Shown piece by piece: positions 37,356 to 50,800 of a stretch of DNA of 64,000 nucleotides. The notes under the pieces are model-generated. The model made no database searches. It was given only the letters and a program-made list of their open reading frames with translations, and was not told the DNA's origin. The stretch is taken from positions 830,001-894,000 of the forward strand of contig JAUPFP010000062.1 in assembly GCA_036925085.1 (NCBI GenBank). Reading direction: 5' to 3'. The position numbers were made by a program, and so were the translations under genes. Origin of the DNA: Brachycybe producta. Its lineage: Eukaryota; Arthropoda; Diplopoda; Playtdesmida; Andrognathidae. Position 1 is the stretch's first letter. Every line of letters starts with the position of its first letter.

Positions 37356-40300
37356 AGACTTTCAAACATTATACTTTCAATTATTAGATATTCAAATGTT
37401 ATACTTTCAAATATTAGATTTTCTAATGTTAGACTTTCAAATGTTAGACTTTCAAATGTTAGACTTTCAAATGTTAGACTTTCAAATGTTAGACTTTCAA
37501 TTGTTAGACTTTCAAGTGTTAGACTTTCAAACATTGGACTTTCAAACATTAGACTTTCAAACATTAGACTTTCAAACGTTATACTTTCAAATGTTATACT
37601 TTCAAACATTATATTTTTAATTGTTAAACTTTCAAACATTAGACTTTCAATTATTAGATTTTCAAATGTTATACTTTCAAAGGTTAGATTTTCAAGTGTT
37701 GGACTTTCAAACATTAGATATTTAATTGTTAAACTTTCAAACGTTAGACTTTTAAACATTAGACTTTCAATTATTAGATTTTCAAATGCTATACTTTCAA
37801 ACATTAGATTTTCAAATGTTAGACTTTCAAATGTTAGACTTTCAAATGGTAGACTTTCGAACGTTAGATTTTCAAACGATAAACTTTCAAACATTAGACT
37901 TTCAAATGTTAGACTTTTAAACATTAGATTTTTAATTGTTAAACTTTCAAACATTAGACTTTGAAACATTAGACTTTCAAACATTAGACTTTCAAACATT
38001 AGACTTTCAATTATTAGATATTCAAATGTTATACTTTCAAACGTTAGATTTTCTAATGTTAGACTTTCAAACATTAGATTTTTAATTGTTAAACTTTCAA
38101 ACGTTAGACTTTCAAATGTTAGGCTTTCAATTGTTAGACTTTCAAAGTTAGGCTTTCAATTGTTAGACTTTCAAATGTTAGACTTTCAAACATTTGACTT
38201 TCAAACATTAGACTTTCAAAAGTTAGACTTTCAAATGTTAGACTTTCAAATGTTAGACTTTCAAATGTTAGACTTTCAATTGTTAGACTTTCAAATGTTA
38301 GACTTTCAAATGTTAGACTTTCAAATGTTATACTATCAAATGTTAGACTTTCAAATGTTAGACTTTCAAACCTTAGACTTTCAAACCTTAGACTTTCAAA
38401 CCTTAGACTTTGAAACATAGACTTTCAAAGGTTAAACTTTCAATTAGACTTTGAAACATTAGACTTTGATACATTAGACTTTGAAACATTAGACTTTGAA
38501 ACATTAGACTTTGAAACATTAGACTTTGAAACATTAGACTTTGAAACATTAGACATTGAAACATTAGACTTTCAAAGGTTAGACTTTAAAACGTTAGACT
38601 TTCAAATGTTAGACTTTCAAAGGTTAGACTTTCAAACATTAGACTTTCCAACATTAGACATTCAAACTTTAGACTTTCAAAGGTTAGACTTTAAAACGTT
38701 AGACTTTCAAATGTTAGACTTTCAAATGTTAGACTTTCAAACATTAGATTTTTAATTGTTAAACTTTCAAACATTAGACATTCAAACAATAGACTTTCAA
38801 TTATTAGATTTTTAAGTGTTATACTTTCAAACGTTAGATTTTCAAATGTTATACTTTCAAACATTAGATTTTTAATTGTTAAACTTTCAAACGTTAGACT
38901 TTCAAAAGTTAGACTTTCATATGTTAGACTTTCAAACGTTAGACTTTCAAACGTTAGACTTTCAAACGTTAGACTTTCTAACATTAAACTTTCAAATTTT
39001 AGACTTTCAAAAGTTAGGCGTTCAATTGTTAGACTTTCAAATGTTAGACTTTCAAATGTTAGACTTTCAAATGTTAGACTTTCAAATGTTAGGCTTTCAA
39101 ATGTTAGACTTTCAAATGTTAGACTTTCAAATGTTAGACTTTCAAATTTTTTCACTTTCAAACATTAGACTTTGAAACACTAGACTTTGAAACACTAGTT
39201 TTTGAAACATTAGACTTTGAAACATTAGACTTTGAAACATTAGAGTTTGAAACATTAGACTTTGGAACATTAGATTATGAAACATTAGACTTTCAAACAT
39301 TAGACTTTCAAATGTTAGACTTTCAAACATTAGATTTTTAATTGTTAAACTTTCAAACATTAGACTTTCAAACTTTAGACTTTCAGTTATTAGATTTTCA
39401 AATGTTATACTTTCAAATGTTAGATTTTCTAATGTTAGACTTTCAAACATTAGATTTTTAATTGTTAAACTTTCAAACGTTAGACTTTCAAAAGTTAGAC
39501 TTTCAAACGTTAGACTTTCAAACGTTAGACTATCAAACGTTAGACTTTCAAACGTTAGACTTTCAAACGTTAGACTTTCAAACGTTAGACTTTCAAACGT
39601 TAGACTTTGAAACATTATACTTTGAAACATGAGACTTTGAAACATTAGTCTTTCCAACATTAGACTTTCAAACGTTATACTTTCAAACATTAGACTTTCA
39701 AAGGTTACAGTTTAAAATGTTAGACTTTCAAATTTTTTCACTTTCAAACATTAGACTTTGAAACATTAGACTTTGAAACATTAGACTTTGAAACATTAGA
39801 CTTTGAAACATTATACTTTTAAACATGAGACTTTGAAACATTAGTCTTTCCAACATTAGACTTTCAAACATTAGACTTTCAAACGTTACTTTCAAACGTT
39901 AGACTTTCAAATGTTATACTTTCAAATGTTAGACTTTCAAATATTAGACTTTCAAACGTTAGATTTTCAAACATTAGACTTTCAAACGTTAGACTTTCAA
40001 ACGTTAGACTTTCAAACGTTAGACTTTCAAACGTTAGACTTTCAAACGTTAGACTTTCAAACGTTAGACTTTCAAACATTAGACTTTCAAACGTTAGGCT
40101 TTCAAATGTTAGACTTTTAAATTGTTAGACTTTCTAACGTTACACTTTTAAACATTAGACTTTCAAATGTTAGACTTTCAAATGTTAAACATTCAAATTT
40201 TAGACTTTCAAAGGTTACTCTTTCAAATGTTAGACTTTCAAATTTTTTCACTTTCAAACCTTACACTTTGAAACATTAGACTTTGAAACATTAGACTTTG

Positions 40301-42619
40301 AAACATTAGACTTTGAAACATTAGACTTTGAAACATTAGACTTTGAAACATTATACTTTGAAACATTATACTTTGAAACATGAAACTTTGAAACATTAGT
40401 CTTTCCAACATTAGACTTTCAAACGTTAGACTTTCAAAGGTTAGACTTTCAAATGTTAGACTTTGAAACATTAGTCTTTTCAACATTAGACTTTCAAACG
40501 TTAGACTTTCAAACGTTAGACTTTGAAACATTATACTTTGAAACATTATACTTTGAAACATGAGACTTTGAAAAATTAGTCTTTTCAACATTAGACTTTC
40601 AAACGTTAGACTTTAAAACGTTAGACTTTCAAACGTTAGACTTTCAAAGGTTACACTTTCAAATGGTAGACTTTCAAACGTTAGATTTTCAAACGTTAGA
40701 CTTTCAAATGTTAGACTTTCAAACGTTAGACTTTCAAACGTTAGACTTTCAAACATTAGACTTTCAAACATTAGGCTTTCAAATGTTAGACTTTCAAATG
40801 TTAAACTTTCAAATTTTAGACTTTCAAACGTTAGGTTTTCAAACGTTAGATTTTTAATTGTTAAACTTTCAAACATTAGACTTTCAAACATTAGACTTTC
40901 AATTATTAGATTTTCAAATGTTAGACTTTCAAACGTTAGATTTTCAAACGTTAGACTTTCAAACGTTAGACTTTCAAACGTTAGACTTTCAAATGTTAGA
41001 CTTTCAAATTTTAGACTTTCAAAGGTTACACTTTCAAATGTTAGACTTTCAAATTTTTTCACTTTCAAACATTAGACTTTGAAAAACTAGACTTTGAAAC
41101 ATTAGACTTTGAAACATTAGACTTTGAAACATTAGACTTTGAAACATTAGAGTTTGAAACATTAGAATTTGAAACATTAGACTTTGAAACATTAGACTTT
41201 GAAACATGAGACTTTGAAACATTAGTCTTTCCAACATTAGACTTTCAAACGTTAGACTTTCAAAGGTTAGACTTTCAAACGTTAGACTTTCAAACGTTAG
41301 ACTTTCAAACGTTAGACTTTCAGATGTTAGACTTTCAAACGTTAGACTTTCAAATGTTAGACTTTCAAATGGTAGACTTTCAAACGTTAGATTTTCAAAC
41401 GTTAGACTTTCAAATGTTAGACTTTCAAACGTTAGGCTTTCAAATGTTAGACTTTCAAATGTTAAACTTTCAAATTTTAGACTTTCAAACGTTAGGTTTT
41501 TAAACGTTAGATTTTTAATTGTTAAACTTTCAAACATTAGACTTTCAATTATTAGATTTTCAAATGTTAGACTTTCAAACGTTAGATTTTCAAACGTTAG
41601 ACTTTCAAACGTTAGACTTTCAAACGTTAGACTTTCAAATGTTAGACTTTCAAATTTTAGACTTTCAAAGGTTACACTTTCAAATGTTAGACTTTCAAAT
41701 TTTTTCACTTTCAAACATTAGACTTTGAAAAACTAGACTTTGAAACATTAGACTTTGAAACATTAGACTTTGAAACATTAGAGTTTGAAACATTAGAATT
41801 TGAAACATTAGACTTTGAAACATTAGACTTTGAAACATGAGACTTTGAAACATTAGTCTTTCCAACATTAGACTTTCAAACGTTAGACTTTCAAAGGTTA
41901 GACTTTCAAACGTTAGACTTTCAAACGTTAGACTTTCAAACGTTAGACTTTCAAACGTTAGACTTTCAAATGTTAGACTTTCAAATGTTAGACTTTCAAA
42001 TGTTAGACTTTCAAATGTTAGACTTTCAAATGTTAGACTTTCAAATGTTAGACTTTCAAACGTTAGACTTTCTAACGTTAGACTTTCAAAAGTTAGGCTT
42101 TCAATTGTTAGACTTTCAAAAGTTAGGCTTTCAATTGTTAGACTTTCAAATGTTAGACTTTCAAATGTTAGACTTTCAAATGTTAGACTTTCAAATGTTA
42201 GACTTTCAAATGTTAGACTTTCAAATGTTAGACTTTCAAATGTTAGACTTTCAAATGTTAGACTTTCAAATGTTAGACTTTCAAATGTTAGACTTTCAAA
42301 AGTTAGGCTTTCAATTGTTAGACTTTCAAAAGTTAGGCTTTCAATTGTTAGACTTTCAAACGTTAGACTTTCAAACGTTAGACTTTCAAACGTTAGACTT
42401 TCAAACGTTAGACTTTCAAAAGTTAGGCTTTCAATTGTTAAACTTTCAAACGTTAGACTTTCAAAAGTTAGGCTTTCAAATGTTAGACTTTCAAATGTTA
42501 GACTTTCAAATGTTAGACTTTCAAAAGTTAGGCTTTCAATTGTTAGACTTTCAAATGTTAGACTTTCAAATGTTAGACTTTCAAATGTTAGACTTTCAAA
42601 TGTTAGACTTTCAAACATT
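37356..42619. repeat. 5.27-kb higher-order repeat, copy 1
   Basis: This is the first of three tandem copies. It contains, in order, a D-type section, a G-type run near 38,450-38,570, junction modules (junctions at about 39,148, 39,732, 40,244, 41,055 and 41,700) and a homogeneous section with GGC doublets (41,970-42,619). It starts at GACTTTCAAACATTATAC; the same string starts copies 2 and 3. Copy 1 differs from the others by a two-unit patch at about 38,567-38,600. Confidence 0.92.
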
Positions 42620-45600
42620 GGACTTTCAAACATTATACTTTCAATTATTAGATATTCAAATGTTATACTTTCAAATATTAGATTTTCTAATGTTAGACTT
42701 TCAAATGTTAGACTTTCAAATGTTAGACTTTCAAATGTTAGACTTTCAAATGTTAGACTTTCAATTGTTAGACTTTCAAGTGTTAGACTTTCAAACATTG
42801 GACTTTCAAACATTAGACTTTCAAACATTAGACTTTCAAACGTTATACTTTCAAATGTTATACTTTCAAACATTATATTTTTAATTGTTAAACTTTCAAA
42901 CATTAGACTTTCAATTATTAGATTTTCAAATGTTATACTTTCAAAGGTTAGATTTTCAAGTGTTGGACTTTCAAACATTAGATATTTAATTGTTAAACTT
43001 TCAAACGTTAGACTTTTAAACATTAGACTTTCAATTATTAGATTTTCAAATGCTATACTTTCAAACATTAGATTTTCAAATGTTAGACTTTCAAATGTTA
43101 GACTTTCAAATGGTAGACTTTCGAACGTTAGATTTTCAAACGATAAACTTTCAAACATTAGACTTTCAAATGTTAGACTTTTAAACATTAGATTTTTAAT
43201 TGTTAAACTTTCAAACATTAGACTTTGAAACATTAGACTTTCAAACATTAGACTTTCAAACATTAGACTTTCAATTATTAGATATTCAAATGTTATACTT
43301 TCAAACGTTAGATTTTCTAATGTTAGACTTTCAAACATTAGATTTTTAATTGTTAAACTTTCAAACGTTAGACTTTCAAATGTTAGGCTTTCAATTGTTA
43401 GACTTTCAAAGTTAGGCTTTCAATTGTTAGACTTTCAAATGTTAGACTTTCAAACATTTGACTTTCAAACATTAGACTTTCAAAAGTTAGACTTTCAAAT
43501 GTTAGACTTTCAAATGTTAGACTTTCAAATGTTAGACTTTCAATTGTTAGACTTTCAAATGTTAGACTTTCAAATGTTAGACTTTCAAATGTTATACTAT
43601 CAAATGTTAGACTTTCAAATGTTAGACTTTCAAACCTTAGACTTTCAAACCTTAGACTTTCAAACCTTAGACTTTGAAACATAGACTTTCAAAGGTTAAA
43701 CTTTCAATTAGACTTTGAAACATTAGACTTTGATACATTAGACTTTGAAACATTAGACTTTGAAACATTAGACTTTGAAACATTAGACTTTGAAACATTA
43801 GACTTTGAAACATTAGACATTGAAACATTAGACTTTGAAACATTAGTCTTTCCAACATTAGACTTTCAAATGTTAGACTTTCAAAGGTTAGACTTTCAAA
43901 CATTAGACTTTCCAACATTAGACATTCAAACTTTAGACTTTCAAAGGTTAGACTTTAAAACGTTAGACTTTCAAATGTTAGACTTTCAAATGTTAGACTT
44001 TCAAACATTAGATTTTTAATTGTTAAACTTTCAAACATTAGACATTCAAACAATAGACTTTCAATTATTAGATTTTTAAGTGTTATACTTTCAAACGTTA
44101 GATTTTCAAATGTTATACTTTCAAACATTAGATTTTTAATTGTTAAACTTTCAAACGTTAGACTTTCAAAAGTTAGACTTTCATATGTTAGACTTTCAAA
44201 CGTTAGACTTTCAAACGTTAGACTTTCAAACGTTAGACTTTCTAACATTAAACTTTCAAATTTTAGACTTTCAAAAGTTAGGCGTTCAATTGTTAGACTT
44301 TCAAATGTTAGACTTTCAAATGTTAGACTTTCAAATGTTAGACTTTCAAATGTTAGGCTTTCAAATGTTAGACTTTCAAATGTTAGACTTTCAAATGTTA
44401 GACTTTCAAATTTTTTCACTTTCAAACATTAGACTTTGAAACACTAGACTTTGAAACACTAGTTTTTGAAACATTAGACTTTGAAACATTAGACTTTGAA
44501 ACATTAGAGTTTGAAACATTAGACTTTGGAACATTAGATTATGAAACATTAGACTTTCAAACATTAGACTTTCAAATGTTAGACTTTCAAACATTAGATT
44601 TTTAATTGTTAAACTTTCAAACATTAGACTTTCAAACTTTAGACTTTCAGTTATTAGATTTTCAAATGTTATACTTTCAAATGTTAGATTTTCTAATGTT
44701 AGACTTTCAAACATTAGATTTTTAATTGTTAAACTTTCAAACGTTAGACTTTCAAAAGTTAGACTTTCAAACGTTAGACTTTCAAACGTTAGACTATCAA
44801 ACGTTAGACTTTCAAACGTTAGACTTTCAAACGTTAGACTTTCAAACGTTAGACTTTCAAACGTTAGACTTTGAAACATTATACTTTGAAACATGAGACT
44901 TTGAAACATTAGTCTTTCCAACATTAGACTTTCAAACGTTATACTTTCAAACATTAGACTTTCAAAGGTTACACTTTAAAATGTTAGACTTTCAAATTTT
45001 TTCACTTTCAAACATTAGACTTTGAAACATTAGACTTTGAAACATTAGACTTTGAAACATTAGACTTTGAAACATTATACTTTTAAACATGAGACTTTGA
45101 AACATTAGTCTTTCCAACATTAGACTTTCAAACATTAGACTTTCAAACGTTACTTTCAAACGTTAGACTTTCAAATGTTATACTTTCAAATGTTAGACTT
45201 TCAAATATTAGACTTTCAAACGTTAGATTTTCAAACATTAGACTTTCAAACGTTAGACTTTCAAACGTTAGACTTTCAAACGTTAGACTTTCAAACGTTA
45301 GACTTTCAAACGTTAGACTTTCAAACGTTAGACTTTCAAACATTAGACTTTCAAATGTTAGGCTTTCAAATGTTAGACTTTTAAATTGTTAGACTTTCTA
45401 ACGTTACACTTTTAAACATTAGACTTTCAAATGTTAGACTTTCAAATGTTAAACATTCAAATTTTAGACTTTCAAAGGTTACTCTTTCAAATGTTAGACT
45501 TTCAAATTTTTTCACTTTCAAACCTTACACTTTGAAACATTAGACTTTGAAACATTAGACTTTGAAACATTAGACTTTGAAACATTAGACTTTGAAACAT

Positions 45601-47898
45601 TAGACTTTGAAACATTATACTTTGAAACATTATACTTTGAAACATGAAACTTTGAAACATTAGTCTTTCCAACATTAGACTTTCAAACGTTAGACTTTCA
45701 AAGGTTAGACTTTCAAATGTTAGACTTTGAAACATTAGTCTTTTCAACATTAGACTTTCAAACGTTAGACTTTCAAACGTTAGACTTTGAAACATTATAC
45801 TTTGAAACATTATACTTTGAAACATGAGACTTTGAAAAATTAGTCTTTTCAACATTAGACTTTCAAACGTTAGACTTTAAAACGTTAGACTTTCAAACGT
45901 TAGACTTTCAAAGGTTACACTTTCAAATGGTAGACTTTCAAACGTTAGATTTTCAAACGTTAGACTTTCAAATGTTAGACTTTCAAACGTTAGACTTTCA
46001 AACGTTAGACTTTCAAACATTAGACTTTCAAACATTAGGCTTTCAAATGTTAGACTTTCAAATGTTAAACTTTCAAATTTTAGACTTTCAAACGTTAGGT
46101 TTTCAAACGTTAGATTTTTAATTGTTAAACTTTCAAACATTAGACTTTCAAACATTAGACTTTCAATTATTAGATTTTCAAATGTTAGACTTTCAAACGT
46201 TAGATTTTCAAACGTTAGACTTTCAAACGTTAGACTTTCAAACGTTAGACTTTCAAATGTTAGACTTTCAAATTTTAGACTTTCAAAGGTTACACTTTCA
46301 AATGTTAGACTTTCAAATTTTTTCACTTTCAAACATTAGACTTTGAAAAACTAGACTTTGAAACATTAGACTTTGAAACATTAGACTTTGAAACATTAGA
46401 CTTTGAAACATTAGAGTTTGAAACATTAGAATTTGAAACATTAGACTTTGAAACATTAGACTTTGAAACATGAGACTTTGAAACATTAGTCTTTCCAACA
46501 TTAGACTTTCAAACGTTAGACTTTCAAAGGTTAGACTTTCAAACGTTAGACTTTCAAACGTTAGACTTTCAAACGTTAGACTTTCAGATGTTAGACTTTC
46601 AAACGTTAGACTTTCAAATGTTAGACTTTCAAATGGTAGACTTTCAAACGTTAGATTTTCAAACGTTAGACTTTCAAATGTTAGACTTTCAAACGTTAGG
46701 CTTTCAAATGTTAGACTTTCAAATGTTAAACTTTCAAATTTTAGACTTTCAAACGTTAGGTTTTTAAACGTTAGATTTTTAATTGTTAAACTTTCAAACA
46801 TTAGACTTTCAATTATTAGATTTTCAAATGTTAGACTTTCAAACGTTAGATTTTCAAACGTTAGACTTTCAAACGTTAGACTTTCAAACGTTAGACTTTC
46901 AAATGTTAGACTTTCAAATTTTAGACTTTCAAAGGTTACACTTTCAAATGTTAGACTTTCAAATTTTTTCACTTTCAAACATTAGACTTTGAAAAACTAG
47001 ACTTTGAAACATTAGACTTTGAAACATTAGACTTTGAAACATTAGAGTTTGAAACATTAGAATTTGAAACATTAGACTTTGAAACATGAGACTTTGAAAC
47101 ATTAGTCTTTCCAACATTAGACTTTCAAACGTTAGACTTTCAAAGGTTAGACTTTCAAACGTTAGACTTTCAAACGTTAGACTTTCAAACGTTAGACTTT
47201 CAAATGTTAGACTTTCAAATGTTAGACTTTCAAATGTTAGACTTTCAAATGTTAGACTTTCAAATGTTAGACTTTCAAATGTTAGACTTTCAAATGTTAG
47301 ACTTTCAAACGTTAGACTTTCTAACGTTAGACTTTCAAAAGTTAGGCTTTCAATTGTTAGACTTTCAAAAGTTAGGCTTTCAATTGTTAGACTTTCAAAT
47401 GTTAGACTTTCAAATGTTAGACTTTCAAATGTTAGACTTTCAAATGTTAGACTTTCAAATGTTAGACTTTCAAATGTTAGACTTTCAAATGTTAGACTTT
47501 CAAATGTTAGACTTTCAAATGTTAGACTTTCAAATGTTAGACTTTCAAAAGTTAGGCTTTCAATTGTTAGACTTTCAAAAGTTAGGCTTTCAATTGTTAG
47601 ACTTTCAAACGTTAGACTTTCAAACGTTAGACTTTCAAACGTTAGACTTTCAAACGTTAGACTTTCAAAAGTTAGGCTTTCAATTGTTAAACTTTCAAAC
47701 GTTAGACTTTCAAAAGTTAGGCTTTCAAATGTTAGACTTTCAAATGTTAGACTTTCAAATGTTAGACTTTCAAAAGTTAGGCTTTCAATTGTTAGACTTT
47801 CAAAAGTTAGGCTTTCAATTGTTAGACTTTCAAATGTTAGACTTTCAAATGTTAGACTTTCAAATGTTAGACTTTCAAATGTTAGACTTTCAAACATT
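42620..47898. repeat. 5.27-kb higher-order repeat, copy 2
   Basis: Landmarks keep a 5,264-bp offset from copy 1 over most of the length. The copy is 15 bp longer overall: one unit is missing in the G-type run near 47,060, and units are gained in the homogeneous section near 47,200-47,820, including a second GGC doublet near 47,790. Single-base differences from copy 1 are rare, for example TG for CG near 45,357 and CACTTT for CAGTTT near 44,972. Confidence 0.92.
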
Positions 47899-50800
47899 GG
47901 ACTTTCAAACATTATACTTTCAATTATTAGATATTCAAATGTTATACTTTCAAATATTAGATTTTCTAATGTTAGACTTTCAAATGTTAGACTTTCAAAT
48001 GTTAGACTTTCAAATGTTAGACTTTCAAATGTTAGACTTTCAATTGTTAGACTTTCAAGTGTTAGACTTTCAAACATTGGACTTTCAAACATTAGACTTT
48101 CAAACATTAGACTTTCAAACGTTATACTTTCAAATGTTATACTTTCAAACATTATATTTTTAATTGTTAAACTTTCAAACATTAGACTTTCAATTATTAG
48201 ATTTTCAAATGTTATACTTTCAAAGGTTAGATTTTCAAGTGTTGGACTTTCAAACATTAGATATTTAATTGTTAAACTTTCAAACGTTAGACTTTTAAAC
48301 ATTAGACTTTCAATTATTAGATTTTCAAATGCTATACTTTCAAACATTAGATTTTCAAATGTTAGACTTTCAAATGTTAGACTTTCAAATGGTAGACTTT
48401 CGAACGTTAGATTTTCAAACGATAAACTTTCAAACATTAGACTTTCAAATGTTAGACTTTTAAACATTAGATTTTTAATTGTTAAACTTTCAAACATTAG
48501 ACTTTGAAACATTAGACTTTCAAACATTAGACTTTCAAACATTAGACTTTCAATTATTAGATATTCAAATGTTATACTTTCAAACGTTAGATTTTCTAAT
48601 GTTAGACTTTCAAACATTAGATTTTTAATTGTTAAACTTTCAAACGTTAGACTTTCAAATGTTAGGCTTTCAATTGTTAGACTTTCAAAGTTAGGCTTTC
48701 AATTGTTAGACTTTCAAATGTTAGACTTTCAAACATTTGACTTTCAAACATTAGACTTTCAAAAGTTAGACTTTCAAATGTTAGACTTTCAAATGTTAGA
48801 CTTTCAAATGTTAGACTTTCAATTGTTAGACTTTCAAATGTTAGACTTTCAAATGTTAGACTTTCAAATGTTATACTATCAAATGTTAGACTTTCAAATG
48901 TTAGACTTTCAAACCTTAGACTTTCAAACCTTAGACTTTCAAACCTTAGACTTTGAAACATAGACTTTCAAAGGTTAAACTTTCAATTAGACTTTGAAAC
49001 ATTAGACTTTGATACATTAGACTTTGAAACATTAGACTTTGAAACATTAGACTTTGAAACATTAGACTTTGAAACATTAGACTTTGAAACATTAGACATT
49101 GAAACATTAGACTTTGAAACATTAGTCTTTCCAACATTAGACTTTCAAATGTTAGACTTTCAAAGGTTAGACTTTCAAACATTAGACTTTCCAACATTAG
49201 ACATTCAAACTTTAGACTTTCAAAGGTTAGACTTTAAAACGTTAGACTTTCAAATGTTAGACTTTCAAATGTTAGACTTTCAAACATTAGATTTTTAATT
49301 GTTAAACTTTCAAACATTAGACATTCAAACAATAGACTTTCAATTATTAGATTTTTAAGTGTTATACTTTCAAACGTTAGATTTTCAAATGTTATACTTT
49401 CAAACATTAGATTTTTAATTGTTAAACTTTCAAACGTTAGACTTTCAAAAGTTAGACTTTCATATGTTAGACTTTCAAACGTTAGACTTTCAAACGTTAG
49501 ACTTTCAAACGTTAGACTTTCTAACATTAAACTTTCAAATTTTAGACTTTCAAAAGTTAGGCGTTCAATTGTTAGACTTTCAAATGTTAGACTTTCAAAT
49601 GTTAGACTTTCAAATGTTAGACTTTCAAATGTTAGGCTTTCAAATGTTAGACTTTCAAATGTTAGACTTTCAAATGTTAGACTTTCAAATTTTTTCACTT
49701 TCAAACATTAGACTTTGAAACACTAGACTTTGAAACACTAGTTTTTGAAACATTAGACTTTGAAACATTAGACTTTGAAACATTAGAGTTTGAAACATTA
49801 GACTTTGGAACATTAGATTATGAAACATTAGACTTTCAAACATTAGACTTTCAAATGTTAGACTTTCAAACATTAGATTTTTAATTGTTAAACTTTCAAA
49901 CATTAGACTTTCAAACTTTAGACTTTCAGTTATTAGATTTTCAAATGTTATACTTTCAAATGTTAGATTTTCTAATGTTAGACTTTCAAACATTAGATTT
50001 TTAATTGTTAAACTTTCAAACGTTAGACTTTCAAAAGTTAGACTTTCAAACGTTAGACTTTCAAACGTTAGACTATCAAACGTTAGACTTTCAAACGTTA
50101 GACTTTCAAACGTTAGACTTTCAAACGTTAGACTTTCAAACGTTAGACTTTGAAACATTATACTTTGAAACATGAGACTTTGAAACATTAGTCTTTCCAA
50201 CATTAGACTTTCAAACGTTATACTTTCAAACATTAGACTTTCAAAGGTTACACTTTAAAATGTTAGACTTTCAAATTTTTTCACTTTCAAACATTAGACT
50301 TTGAAACATTAGACTTTGAAACATTAGACTTTGAAACATTAGACTTTGAAACATTATACTTTTAAACATGAGACTTTGAAACATTAGTCTTTCCAACATT
50401 AGACTTTCAAACATTAGACTTTCAAACGTTACTTTCAAACGTTAGACTTTCAAATGTTATACTTTCAAATGTTAGACTTTCAAATATTAGACTTTCAAAC
50501 GTTAGATTTTCAAACATTAGACTTTCAAACGTTAGACTTTCAAACGTTAGACTTTCAAACGTTAGACTTTCAAACGTTAGACTTTCAAACGTTAGACTTT
50601 CAAACGTTAGACTTTCAAACATTAGACTTTCAAACGTTAGGCTTTCAAATGTTAGACTTTTAAATTGTTAGACTTTCTAACGTTACACTTTTAAACATTA
50701 GACTTTCAAATGTTAGACTTTCAAATGTTAAACATTCAAATTTTAGACTTTCAAAGGTTACTCTTTCAAATGTTAGACTTTCAAATTTTTTCACTTTCAA

